Source: Brumicola pallidula DSM 14239 = ACAM 615
GTDB lineage: Bacteria > Pseudomonadota > Gammaproteobacteria > Enterobacterales > Alteromonadaceae
Assembly: GCF_000428905.1 (NCBI RefSeq)
Contig: NZ_KE386814.1
Coordinates: 301,493-365,492, forward strand
Direction: 5' to 3'
DNA: 64,000 nt
This document shows positions 48,133-56,516 of this stretch, piece after piece (position 1 is the first letter of the stretch; each line of letters starts with the position of its first letter). A program made the position numbers and the translations under genes. A model generated the notes under the pieces. The model was not told the origin of the DNA. It was given only the letters and a program-made list of their open reading frames with translations, and ran no database searches.

Positions 48133-49032
48133 TCAAATAAGCGTTTTTCTAGATAGTGCGAAGGCAATATTGAGGTGATAATAGGCTGATTCACCAATAA
48201 AGTGGGGATAGACCTGGTCCTCGCCTTCCCAGCCTAGCGTCGTCCCTGCAAAAGTTAAAAAGGTAGGATCGCCAATATTTAAGACCGTAAAATCATTGTT
48301 TTGCAGACTGGGGTGTATCATTGCCAACTTATTTCCTGCCGAACATAATGGAAAATAAACTTCTTCAGTTAAGCGAAAAGCCTCAACAACGTCTAATTCA
48401 CCAAGTGCCTGCTTGTTCCAAAGGTCACAAAAAGTGATCACCAGCTTTGTCATTTCCTCAGTTTGCAAATAGGCTGCAGGCCTAAGCACGTTCTGCGGTT
48501 GTGGACCAACTTCAATCATAATGCCGGTTTTGCCAATAGTGCATAAATAGGGGTGTTGTTTATAGGGGATATGGTCTTCAATAAGAACAATCGCGTCTGG
48601 CATATTGGCTTTCACATATCGCGCCATTTGCTGATGAAACTCATCAGATTGTAAAATGATTAAGGTTGGCCCCATGTTGCTGGTGGTATTGTGAATATCA
48701 ATAACAAGGTCTCTGGTTGGCTCATACTTTGGCCCAAAGGCGAGGTTGAATTCAACAGCCAATTGATGCTCTAAATTTTCACCGGTCAATACGCTCAACT
48801 TTTCTTGGCTAAATTGTCGATTCAGATCTTCCTCAACATAACGCGCTCGTCTTGCAACAGCAAGTGTGTTTACGATTGCCAATTCGATATCAATATCAGT
48901 TGTTTGCGCGACTAACTGAGCGTGTATTTGCGCATTGCTTTGTAGGTTTCTTAGGTATTCGATACCCGACATTTCATTACCATGTGTGCCCGCGGTAATT
49001 AAGATTTTTTTTATTACAGTATGTTCTGACAT
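48133..49032 (-). CDS. Aspartoacylase-like zinc amidohydrolase
   Basis: Cytoplasmic enzyme of the aspartoacylase/succinylglutamate desuccinylase family, 299 residues. Zinc ligands are visible: His17 and Glu20 in AGTHGNEMSG and His114 in DIHNTTSNMG. The stretch DIHNTTSNMGPTLII is very like that of mammalian aspartoacylase, which hydrolyses N-acetyl-L-aspartate; a probable catalytic Glu lies in MIEVGPQPQ. Aminoacylase-3-type activity on other N-acyl amino acids is possible. It lies after yacG on the minus strand, 95 bp away, and is not an obvious functional partner of its neighbours. Confidence 0.88.
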   Translation of the reverse strand: MSEHTVIKKILITAGTHGNEMSGIEYLRNLQSNAQIHAQLVAQTTDIDIELAIVNTLAVARRARYVEEDLNRQFSQEKLSVLTGENLEHQLAVEFNLAFGPKYEPTRDLVIDIHNTTSNMGPTLIILQSDEFHQQMARYVKANMPDAIVLIEDHIPYKQHPYLCTIGKTGIMIEVGPQPQNVLRPAAYLQTEEMTKLVITFCDLWNKQALGELDVVEAFRLTEEVYFPLCSAGNKLAMIHPSLQNNDFTVLNIGDPTFLTFAGTTLGWEGEDQVYPHFIGESAYYHLNIAFALSRKTLI

Positions 49033-49127
49033 TGACTGATTTACCTTGATAAATAATTAGGCTAAAGAAGGCGTTTTGTTGGGTAAGGACATTAGTTGGA
49101 AAAAACCTAACGAACAAGATTAACGCG

Positions 49128-49367
49128 TTAGTTATTAAAAAAGTCTTGTTCTTGTTGCGCAAGCATTTCCTCAATATCTTCTATATCTATATTCATATCG
49201 GGTACAGAGGTTTCAGCATCTTTATTAGCGCCTGAGGGAATAGCGTTTTCTTCGTTAGCCCATTGACCTAAATCGATTAGCTGACAACGCTTAGTGCAAA
49301 AGGGGCGAAACTCGTTCTGAGTTGACCATTGAACTTCTTTTTTACAGGTAGGGCAGTTTACTTTCAT
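49128..49367 (-). CDS. yacG: DNA gyrase inhibitor YacG
   Basis: Small zinc protein of 79 residues that binds GyrB and inhibits gyrase in E. coli. The four zinc cysteines are in CPTCKKEV (6, 9) and RPFCTKRC (28, 32), followed by the family motif [10 protein letters not shown]. The C-terminal half is acidic and disordered-looking. The coaE-zapD-yacG order is typical of gammaproteobacteria, and the three genes have short gaps (40 bp). Confidence 0.96.
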   Translation of the reverse strand: MKVNCPTCKKEVQWSTQNEFRPFCTKRCQLIDLGQWANEENAIPSGANKDAETSVPDMNIDIEDIEEMLAQQEQDFFNN

Positions 49368-49406
49368 ATGATTATCTAACTATTTGGTTGAAATGTTGAG
49401 GATATG

Positions 49407-50159
49407 CTAACAACAGGCAATTTCAAATTTGATATCGCTTTTCACGCCGCCGGCTGATCCTTCATCGGGAACCAGCTGCATGAATCGAATACCGTATCGA
49501 TATTTATTGCCACTTAATACAGGGAAATAACCTTGAATGTTAGAGCAACGTACACGAATAAGATCAACTTTATCAGTGACTATACCTTGGTAAAAGCCAT
49601 TGGTAGCGACAACTTCTTCATAGCGTCCGCGTTCGCGCAGGTACTGCATAAGTAGCGTAATATTTTCACGTACTATTACCAAGTGCTTTTCCCATGAGGC
49701 AATGTCTTTGTTACGCACGTCTTTACTTTGTTTAAGCCAACAAAATAAATGGGGCAAATCAAAGCTGGTTGCACCGCCGGGGATAGAAAAACGCTGTCGA
49801 ATACTGCTAAGGAAGCGGTCGTCTTTTAAATTTGAACCCAGCTTATTGGTGCGCTTAAGCTCTGATAATAGACGATGTAAGGTTTTAAGAGCGCTTTCAA
49901 GGGCGCCAGTATCTATGTTTGGATGATTTGACCAATGTACTAGATTCTTCTCATGTACATCGATATCACGTATAAAGTCGGTGCGCACATCCAGACGCTC
50001 CAGTAGGTCTAACAGAGTGAAAAAAACATCGAAAAAATGCAAGCTTTCAAATTCATTATCGAAAGTTGCAGTGTGATCCAGTTGTTTGAAAAGCTGTTCT
50101 AATCGCAAATAGTTTCGCACTTTTTCGCAAAGTGGAAATTCGTAGACTGCGACGGGCAT
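49407..50159 (-). CDS. zapD: Cell division protein ZapD
   Basis: FtsZ-bundling protein (formerly YacF), cytoplasmic. The 250-residue product has the family pattern YEFPLCEKVRNYLRLEQLF near the N-terminus, IPGGATSFDLPHLFCWLK in the middle and GNKYRYGIRFMQL near the end. ATG has AGGAGAG upstream, the best site in this minus-strand run. It lies 40 bp after coaE and belongs functionally with FtsZ encoded at 36151. Confidence 0.96.
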   Translation of the reverse strand: MPVAVYEFPLCEKVRNYLRLEQLFKQLDHTATFDNEFESLHFFDVFFTLLDLLERLDVRTDFIRDIDVHEKNLVHWSNHPNIDTGALESALKTLHRLLSELKRTNKLGSNLKDDRFLSSIRQRFSIPGGATSFDLPHLFCWLKQSKDVRNKDIASWEKHLVIVRENITLLMQYLRERGRYEEVVATNGFYQGIVTDKVDLIRVRCSNIQGYFPVLSGNKYRYGIRFMQLVPDEGSAGGVKSDIKFEIACC

Positions 50160-50199
50160 TTAGCTCTCCTAGTTGTCGGCATTTTACTTTTGACACAGC

Positions 50200-50808
50200 T
50201 TACAGGGTTTTGTTCAAAATGTTTAGGTACATTTGATGTAAATCCTTTACTTGTGTATTTAGCCAATCGAGGTCTCCGTGATTCAATATAATGTCATCGG
50301 CTATTGCTAACCTGTCTGTCCGAGATGCTTGCGATGCTATTATACTCTCAATTACTCCTGGTTCACTGTTATCTCTAGCCATTGCTCGTTTAAGTTGGGT
50401 TGCCTCATCAATATCAACTACTAGTGTACGGTCAACCATATTATTGAGTTTGTTCTCTACCAGTAAAGGGACGCTTAAAATACAATAAGGCGATTTAGCG
50501 TGGTTGGTTTGTAACTCCATTTGTTGGCGAATAAGCGGATGCAACAAGGCGTTTAGCCATTCTTTTTGGGTGTTGTCTGAGAACACAATACGGCGAAGTT
50601 TCTGTCTGTCGAGGTCTAAGTTGGATGTTAGGATGTCTTCGCCGAACTGCTCGATAATCGCCATTAATCCGGGTGTGTCTTTGGCAACAACATCTCGAGC
50701 AATGACATCGGCATCAATAATATCGATACCGAAACTAGCAAACCTATCGCTGACCGTGGTTTTACCTGAGGCAATGCCACCAGTGAGTCCTATTACCAAT
50801 TCGCTCAT
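50200..50808 (-). CDS. coaE: Dephospho-CoA kinase
   Basis: Last enzyme of coenzyme A synthesis, phosphorylating dephospho-CoA at the 3'-hydroxyl. The 202-residue protein has the P-loop GGIASGKT (10-17), DIIDADVIARDVV, LHPLIRQQM and PLLVENKL. The length matches the family (about 200). In many relatives it follows pilD in one operon; here 354 bp of repeats lie between. Confidence 0.97.
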   Translation of the reverse strand: MSELVIGLTGGIASGKTTVSDRFASFGIDIIDADVIARDVVAKDTPGLMAIIEQFGEDILTSNLDLDRQKLRRIVFSDNTQKEWLNALLHPLIRQQMELQTNHAKSPYCILSVPLLVENKLNNMVDRTLVVDIDEATQLKRAMARDNSEPGVIESIIASQASRTDRLAIADDIILNHGDLDWLNTQVKDLHQMYLNILNKTL

Positions 50809-50869
50809 TTATTATTCTCGCTATAGATTTAATAGTAGGTTAACCAATCCACGCTCTTTATTCACGCCC

Positions 50870-50999
50870 TTTATGCACATCCTTAATCAATACCCTTTAT
50901 ACACATCCTTAACTAATACCGTTTATGCACGTCCTTAATTAATACCCTTTATGCACGTCCTTAATTAATACCCTTTATACCCATCCTTAACTAATGCAC
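50870..50999. repeat. 26-bp tandem repeat, five copies
   Basis: Five consecutive 26-bp units start at 50870, 50896, 50922, 50948 and 50974. The third and fourth are identical. The shared core is TTTATGCACGTCCTTAATTA. There are no spacers between units. Confidence 0.95.
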
Positions 51000-51010
51000 T
51001 TGTTTCAAGC

Positions 51011-51076
51011 TCTCTATCCATTCTCTATCCATTCTCTATCCATTCTCTATCCATTCTCTATCCATTCTTCATCCAT
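51011..51076. repeat. 11-bp tandem repeat, six copies
   Basis: Five exact units TCTCTATCCAT start at 51011, 51022, 51033, 51044 and 51055, and a variant TCTTCATCCAT lies at 51066-51076. The array begins 11 bp after the 26-bp array. Confidence 0.96.
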
Positions 51077-51162
51077 TCTCTGTTCTCTCTTTCTACTTGG
51101 TAAGATTAAAGACAGGATGAATAATAACTGGTCAAGAGTGGGCGAGGTCGGTGCAGTGTGTG

Positions 51163-52038
51163 CTATAACGTGGATAAATACCAGTCAGCAATGGAGTCGC
51201 CAAACAGCATAGTTAACCAGCCCGCTGCGGCTAAATAAGGACCAAATGGGATAGCTAAATTACTGTCTTTTTTATTGATAAACATCATTGTAATGCCAAC
51301 AATTGCGCCCACCACGGATGACAGTAATATGATAATCGGTAAGTGTTGCCAACCAACCCAAGCACCTAAAGCTGCAAGTAGCTTGAAGTCGCCATAGCCC
51401 ATACCTTCTTTACCAGTCAGTAATTTAAACGCCCAATAGATAGACCATAAGCTTAAATAACCGATTATAGCGCCAATAATAGCGTCGATGGGGGCTATCG
51501 TATTTTCAAAGCAACTCAAGCCAAGTCCTACCCATAACAATAAGAGGGTGAGTGAATCGGGCAGCAACATTTTATCAAGGTCGATAAAGGTCATCGCTAC
51601 AAGTAACCATGTGGCGAATATGAATGCAGCGCCAGTCATACCCAAACCTAACTGATAAGCAACAAGCGCCGACATTATCGCGGTTAACAACTCGACGGCA
51701 GGGTAGCGCCCTGAAATTGGATTGGCACAGCCACTGCATTTACGCCCCAACATTAGCCAGCTAATAATAGGGATATTTTCCCACGCTCGAATTTTATGTT
51801 TGCAATTAGGGCATGTGGAGTCAGGTTTAACTAAATTGAAAATAGGCGCTGGTGGCAGTTCTTTGTCAGGATTTTGAGATTGCTCAATATCCCGTTGCCA
51901 CTCTTTTTCCATCATGATGGGTAATCGATAAATAACCACATTTAAAAAGCTGCCAACCAATAAACTAATACAGAAGGTAGTAATAATGAATGCTAGCGGA
52001 GATGCAGCTAATAGTTCAAACAACGCAATATTTTCCAT
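51163..52038 (-). CDS. pilD: Prepilin peptidase PilD
   Basis: Inner-membrane aspartyl protease and N-methyltransferase that cleaves and methylates type IV pilins and type II secretion pseudopilins. The 291-residue protein has the zinc cysteines Cys76, Cys79, Cys101 and Cys104 and the catalytic Asp153 (FIDLDKMLLPD) and Asp217 (GMGYGDFK). The length and spacing match the Pseudomonas enzyme. It lies after pilC on the same strand but behind a terminator, so it may have its own promoter in the 269-bp gap. Confidence 0.96.
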   Translation of the reverse strand: MENIALFELLAASPLAFIITTFCISLLVGSFLNVVIYRLPIMMEKEWQRDIEQSQNPDKELPPAPIFNLVKPDSTCPNCKHKIRAWENIPIISWLMLGRKCSGCANPISGRYPAVELLTAIMSALVAYQLGLGMTGAAFIFATWLLVAMTFIDLDKMLLPDSLTLLLLWVGLGLSCFENTIAPIDAIIGAIIGYLSLWSIYWAFKLLTGKEGMGYGDFKLLAALGAWVGWQHLPIIILLSSVVGAIVGITMMFINKKDSNLAIPFGPYLAAAGWLTMLFGDSIADWYLSTL

Positions 52039-52266
52039 TGGATTGGCTTTTTACCTTTTTAAGTATGCTATTGATATTTGCTTTTATACTATTATATCGG
52101 CTTGTTTAATAAAAGCGTTCACCTTTTATTTTCACTAGCGTTAAATGCTAAAGACCAAACACATAAATATTTGATCTAGTCTGTCGCTGTTGTCGAACTT
52201 AAACCTCTATACCGTTGCCAGAATGTCTTTTGATAAACTCTTCAGGTACGGATTTCCAAATAGTAA

Positions 52267-52289
52267 AAAGCCAGCATCACGCTGGCTTT
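52267..52289 (-). terminator. Rho-independent terminator after pilC
   Basis: AAAGCCAGC (52267-52275) and GCTGGCTTT (52281-52289) form a perfect 9-bp stem with a 5-nt loop. On the minus strand the stem is followed by a short T run. It lies just after the pilC stop. Confidence 0.88.
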
Positions 52290-52307
52290 CGTATAATAGT
52301 ATTGTTG

Positions 52308-53516
52308 TTACACCACGTTACCCATTTCAAAGATAGGTAAGTACATGGCTACAATTAAGCCACCGATAACCACACCCAATACGGACATGATCATGGGCTC
52401 AAGTAAGCTGGTTAAACCGTCAACCATATCGTCAACCTCAGCTTCGTAAATAGTGGCTATTTTTTCGAGCATGCTGTCAACAGAGCCTGATTCTTCTCCA
52501 ATCGCAATCATTTGTGTCACCATTGATGGGAAAATATTGGTAGCGCGCATGGCAACGTTCATTTGTAGACCCCCGGCCACTTCCTTTTTCACAAATAATA
52601 TGGCATTTCGAAATACCGCATTACCAGACGCGCCTGCTGCAGAGTCAAGAGCGCTAATTAAAGGCACACCGGCCGCAAAGGTGGTGGCCAGGGTTCGGGC
52701 AAAACGAGCAACAGCTGCTTTCTTTAATATATCGCCAATGATTGGGATTTTTAAAATTTTCTTATCAACACTGTCTCGCAGGGCTATGGATTTTGTATGC
52801 ACTTTCTTAAACATCACAGCAGCAATAAATAGTCCCGCGGCAATAAAGGGGCCGTAGTTTTGCATTCCATTAGACAAGGCAATGACAAACTGTGTAAAAA
52901 CAGGCAGTTCGGCGCCAAAGCCAGCAAAGATTTCTTCAAACTGAGGTACCACAAATATTAAAAGGATGGTGGTAACAATAAAAGCAACGACTAACACTGC
53001 GATCGGATAAAACATGGCTTTTTTGATTTTTGATTTTAACGCTTCGGCTTTTTCTTTATACAAAGCAATACGATCATAAATAGTTTCCAATGCACCTGTT
53101 TGTTCTCCGGTTTCAACGAGGTCACAATAGAGGTCATCAAATTTGTCAGGGTGTTTGCGTAGGGCATAAGAAAGTGGATTACCTGATTTAACCTCACTGG
53201 TGATTTCACCTAATAGCTTTCGCATTGAAGTTTTTGCATGCCCCGCGCCAATCATTTCTAAACTTTGAATAAGGGTAACACCAGCGCCAAGCATGGTTGC
53301 CAGTTGTCGAGAAAGCACTGAAATATCTTGTGCGTTGACTTTATCTTGGCGACTAAAAAGAGGTTTGGCTAGTTTTTTTACTTTGGTTGCAGAGACACCT
53401 TGACGTCGCAATAAGTTTTTTGCTTCTTGCAAGGAACCTGCAGTTATTTCGCCTTTGCCTGATCTGCCAGTTTTCGACATGCCAGTCCACGTGTATGTTA
53501 CTACTGTTTTTGCCAT
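52308..53516 (-). CDS. pilC: Type IV pilus inner-membrane platform protein PilC
   Basis: Member of the GspF/PilC family that anchors the pilus assembly motor in the inner membrane. The 402-residue protein has two repeated F domains (about 65-190 and 270-395), each with Gly-Glu motifs: LVETGEQTGALETIYDRIA and MIAIGEESGSVDSMLEKIA. Three membrane segments are seen at about 170, 220 and 375. It follows pilA by 83 bp, with a terminator hairpin in between and without the expected pilB. Confidence 0.96.
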   Translation of the reverse strand: MAKTVVTYTWTGMSKTGRSGKGEITAGSLQEAKNLLRRQGVSATKVKKLAKPLFSRQDKVNAQDISVLSRQLATMLGAGVTLIQSLEMIGAGHAKTSMRKLLGEITSEVKSGNPLSYALRKHPDKFDDLYCDLVETGEQTGALETIYDRIALYKEKAEALKSKIKKAMFYPIAVLVVAFIVTTILLIFVVPQFEEIFAGFGAELPVFTQFVIALSNGMQNYGPFIAAGLFIAAVMFKKVHTKSIALRDSVDKKILKIPIIGDILKKAAVARFARTLATTFAAGVPLISALDSAAGASGNAVFRNAILFVKKEVAGGLQMNVAMRATNIFPSMVTQMIAIGEESGSVDSMLEKIATIYEAEVDDMVDGLTSLLEPMIMSVLGVVIGGLIVAMYLPIFEMGNVV

Positions 53517-53542
53517 GGTATTCTCTGCTATCTAAGTATTTA

Positions 53543-53573
53543 GAAAAAAAAGCCTAGATAGAAACCAGGCTTT
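53543..53573 (-). terminator. Terminator between pilA and pilC
   Basis: AAAGCCT (53549-53555) pairs with AGGCTTT (53567-53573); both sides carry long runs that become T runs on either strand. On the minus strand it would end the pilA transcript early and uncouple pilC, allowing much more pilA mRNA than pilC. Confidence 0.8.
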
Positions 53574-53599
53574 GTTTTTTTTCGGTTCATACTAGCTGA

Positions 53600-54043
53600 T
53601 TAGCAAAGGTCAGTTGGAACGCAAGCTATAGCCCAAGATACAGCACCTGTATCAGCAACTGTTGGTGTTAATGAATATGTTGCGCTAGTAGTTGCATTCG
53701 CACCCACACCCATTGATAGCGGCGATGTTGCTGTAATTACACCATTAGCAGCAGCTACACCAACGACTTGATTCAAAGTAGCTGACTTTTCAACTAAGGT
53801 CACGTCTGCTGGTATGCCATTGGATCCGCCATCACAATCGTCAAGTGAATTCGTGCCTTGTACCTGAATACACAATTCAACACCTACCTTTGCTGCTGCA
53901 GTTGCATTAGTTACTTCAGTAAATTTCGCTTTCTGAGTGTAGCCCTGATAAGCAGGTAACGCGATTGCAGCAAGAATACCGATGATTGCTACAACGATCA
54001 TTAGTTCGATTAATGTAAAGCCTTTTTGAGCTGAATTTTTCAT
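53600..54043 (-). CDS. pilA: Type IV major pilin PilA
   Basis: Pilin subunit of 147 residues. The leader is eight residues (MKNSAQKG), cleaved before Phe9; mature Glu5 is present in [20 protein letters not shown], and the hydrophobic helix follows. A C-terminal pair Cys141 and Cys147 fits the pilin disulfide loop, and two further cysteines lie in the middle (ELCIQ, DDCDGG). The ATG has GGAGAG. It would be processed by PilD (51163). The short protein and C-terminal loop suggest a type IVa pilin. Confidence 0.96.
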   Translation of the reverse strand: MKNSAQKGFTLIELMIVVAIIGILAAIALPAYQGYTQKAKFTEVTNATAAAKVGVELCIQVQGTNSLDDCDGGSNGIPADVTLVEKSATLNQVVGVAAANGVITATSPLSMGVGANATTSATYSLTPTVADTGAVSWAIACVPTDLC

Positions 54044-54255
54044 TTTGTCTCTCCGAGCGTGGTCAACGCGTATATAATATTTGATTTAAATTAAGTTAAA
54101 AAGGTAAGTGCGGTAAAACAAGCATTACCTCCTTAACCTCGAGACCGAGTATAAGAGGAGAGGGAAATATGTGAAGTATGTAGGCGCATACTTAAGTCTT
54201 TGTTCCGACACATCCAGTCATACGCTAGGGTAGATTTGGGCTATGTCTATAGTTG

Positions 54256-55113
54256 CTAACTAATCGTAACGAGGGATAGATCTATCGCTATTACATGCTT
54301 AGTCAATGCGCCTGAAGATATATAATCTACGCCTGTTGTGGCCAATTCTTGCAGTCTGTCAAAAGTAATATTGCCAGACACTTCTAGCTTACATCTACCT
54401 GCATTAATAACGACTGCTTCTTCGATCAGTTTTGTACTGAAATTATCTAACATTATGGTATTGACACCCGAATTTATGGCCTCATTAAGCTCTTGTAAAT
54501 TCTCTACTTCAACTTCGATTGGCAAGCCTGGATGCATAAGCTGTGCCTTGGACACCGCATTTCTAATGCTTCCGCACGCTTTAATGTGGTTTTCTTTTAT
54601 CAAAAAAGCGTCGTACAAGCCCATTCGGTGATTCATTCCCTGAGCGCATGCAACTGCATACTTTTGTGCTTGACGCAGGCCTGGCAGGGTTTTACGAGTA
54701 TCAAGCAGTCTGGTGTTGGTATTATTGAGGTATTTTACGTAAGTTGCGGTGGTTGTCGCAGTGCCGCTGAGAGTCTGTAAAAAGTTCAGAGCCGTGCGTT
54801 CAGCGGTTAATATTGATCTTGCGTTTCCTTGAATATATAGGATGGTGTCGTTTGCCTTGAGCTCATCGCCGTCTTTATACTGCCAATTAAGTTTACTGTC
54901 TTTATCAATTTGTGCGAAAACTTCATTTACCCAAGCCTGGCCGCATAAAACACAATTCTCTCGTGTAATAATTTTAGCTGACATCCTAACGTCGGCATTG
55001 ATCAGCATTGCCGTAATATCGTTTTGTACGGATATGTGCCCGCCGAGGTCTTCTAATAATGCGTCTTCAACATGTTTTGAAATATTTATTTGGTATTGAT
55101 TTATGAGTGACAT
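54256..55113 (-). CDS. nadC: Nicotinate-nucleotide pyrophosphorylase (quinolinate PRTase)
   Basis: Cytoplasmic enzyme of de novo NAD synthesis that converts quinolinate and PRPP to nicotinate mononucleotide. The 285-residue protein has RTALNFLQTLSGTATTTATY, DTRKTLPGLRQAQKYAV, NHRMGLYDAFLIKENHI, EVEVENLQEL and the C-terminal GVDYISSGALTKH. The length is normal. It is divergent from ampE across 192 bp; in many relatives ampD lies there. Confidence 0.97.
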   Translation of the reverse strand: MSLINQYQINISKHVEDALLEDLGGHISVQNDITAMLINADVRMSAKIITRENCVLCGQAWVNEVFAQIDKDSKLNWQYKDGDELKANDTILYIQGNARSILTAERTALNFLQTLSGTATTTATYVKYLNNTNTRLLDTRKTLPGLRQAQKYAVACAQGMNHRMGLYDAFLIKENHIKACGSIRNAVSKAQLMHPGLPIEVEVENLQELNEAINSGVNTIMLDNFSTKLIEEAVVINAGRCKLEVSGNITFDRLQELATTGVDYISSGALTKHVIAIDLSLVTIS

Positions 55114-55305
55114 AATAGTGAGAACTTATTTTGAAAGTAGGCAAACGGCGCTTGTGGCCCAAGTTTACTGCTTTATGAGCATGATTGAAACCGATATTCA
55201 AAGGCGTTTAGTTTTACCGCGTGAACTGTGTTTTCGGTGAAATAGCTTTGCAGTTTGCGTTGTCACTCATATACTTAGCCTAGTTTATTAGATAAAGGAA
55301 GACCC

Positions 55306-56187
55306 ATGGCTCTAATCTCGCTGCTAATAGTAATGGCTTTGGAACGTATCACACCAAAATCACCGAAATGGCATATTCATGCATTAGTAGGTAAATACAT
55401 TCAATTTTTACAAGCTCGTAATTGGTTCAGCGACACCGCATCTATGCTTTCTATTCTGCTTATCATTATACTGCCCGCGTCATTGCTATACGTGATTGAG
55501 CTTGTGCTTAATAATGCGTTAGTGACCTTTGTCTTGCAGCTCGCTGTGCTATGGATTTGTTTGGGTTGCCCTATTACGCGTAAAAATTATAAAAATTATT
55601 TACAGGCTGCAGTTCGCACCGATTTTGAAGCGTGCTCGCTGCATAGTATTTCGTTTGGTAATGAGGGCGGTGACTTAGATAAGGTAGGGCAACAATTAGT
55701 TTTTATTAATTATCGCCAATATGCAGCGGTTATCGTTGCTTTTGTTTTGCTCGGCGTGCCCGGTGTTATTATTTATTCAATTGCAAAAGAGCTACAATTA
55801 TATACTCATAAAATGAGGCTCTGCGAGAATAATCCACAAGCGGTTGATGAAGAGGTAATGGGTGAAAGTACGAATGAAAATGCCGCGCTTATTATTGACC
55901 AAATAATGCACGTAATTGATTGGTTACCCGTGCGCTTAACCGCGTTTGGCTTCATGGTTGTTGGCCATTTTTCAAGAGCCCTGACTTTTTGGTTGCCGGC
56001 GTTAGTGGATACCAAGTCGAGTACAAAAACAATATTAACTAATGTTGCAATTGCCGCTGAAGAAGTGGAGGCTGATCAGAAAAACTGTATTGACGAACCT
56101 TGTATTTTAGTCCGGTTAGTAAAACGAAATGTGCTGTTTATGTTGGTAATTGTGTCAATACTGACCATGGTCGGAGCAGTTGCTTAA
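55306..56187 (+). CDS. ampE: AmpE-family membrane protein
   Basis: Integral membrane protein of 293 residues matching AmpE (about 284 in E. coli), a proposed signalling partner in beta-lactamase regulation whose biochemical role is unsettled. MALISLLIVMALERITPKSP at the start and four or so membrane segments (about 1-12, 50-95, 145-165, 270-290) fit the family. The ATG follows AAAGGAAG. AmpD, its usual upstream partner, is absent here. pdhR follows on the same strand after 329 bp. Confidence 0.88.
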   Translation: MALISLLIVMALERITPKSPKWHIHALVGKYIQFLQARNWFSDTASMLSILLIIILPASLLYVIELVLNNALVTFVLQLAVLWICLGCPITRKNYKNYLQAAVRTDFEACSLHSISFGNEGGDLDKVGQQLVFINYRQYAAVIVAFVLLGVPGVIIYSIAKELQLYTHKMRLCENNPQAVDEEVMGESTNENAALIIDQIMHVIDWLPVRLTAFGFMVVGHFSRALTFWLPALVDTKSSTKTILTNVAIAAEEVEADQKNCIDEPCILVRLVKRNVLFMLVIVSILTMVGAVA

Positions 56188-56516
56188 TTCTTTTTTTGAT
56201 ACACTGTAAATTATTCTTTTCATCAGTGACACCCTTTGTTATTAAAGGGCTGTCGCGATCTTGTTAGTCACGTTTGACTATGTAAACGATAAACCTAGTT
56301 AGCCAATGATGGATCATTTAGGCTGGGCTTTACCCCCTTGTTCTAAACAGCACTTGTCGAATGAATAAAAGTTGCTTACAATAGTTTGGTTAATTGGTAT
56401 TACCATTTGTTAAATAATGTAAATAAATAACACCGCTTTGTTAACAAGTTAAGCAAAAAACGAGTGATAAACTCGGGACAGCAACAAAGCATACAAAGCA
56501 GAGGCGGGACACAAAA
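56188..56516. other. Gap between ampE and pdhR with a PdhR-type operator
   Basis: No gene was recognised in these 329 bp. They hold a hairpin at 56228-56254 (GACACCCTTT with AAAGGGCTGTC, one bulge, no T run) and the PdhR-type operator at 56392-56408. The pdhR transcript must begin in the right half; I cannot fix the promoter. Confidence 0.65.
56392..56408. promoter_or_regulatory. PdhR-type operator upstream of pdhR
   Basis: AATTGGTATTACCATTT contains the perfect inverted repeat TGGTA-T-TACCA and closely matches the E. coli PdhR box (ATTGGTNNNACCAAT). It lies about 110 bp before the pdhR start and fits autoregulation of pdhR-aceEF-lpd, relieved by pyruvate. Confidence 0.85.

Larger units (their letters stand above)
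50809..51162. other. Repeat-filled gap between pilD and coaE
   Basis: These 354 bp hold two tandem arrays (26-bp and 11-bp periods, listed separately) and no credible gene. A 72-codon plus-strand frame across it is a product of the repeats. No strong coaE promoter was recognised. Confidence 0.75.

Noticed and set aside
50870..51076. Possible CRISPR array
   Set aside because: The units are contiguous with no unique spacers, and no cas gene is present.
50994..51212. 72-codon plus-strand frame in the pilD-coaE gap
   Set aside because: Most of it translates the 11-bp repeat into a periodic peptide, and it ends inside pilD on the opposite strand.
54044..54255. Sigma-54 promoter of pilA
   Set aside because: I looked on the minus strand for a GG and GC pair at the proper spacing and found none convincing.
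56228..56254. Terminator after ampE
   Set aside because: The stem has a bulge and no T run follows, so I describe it only as a hairpin in the gap.
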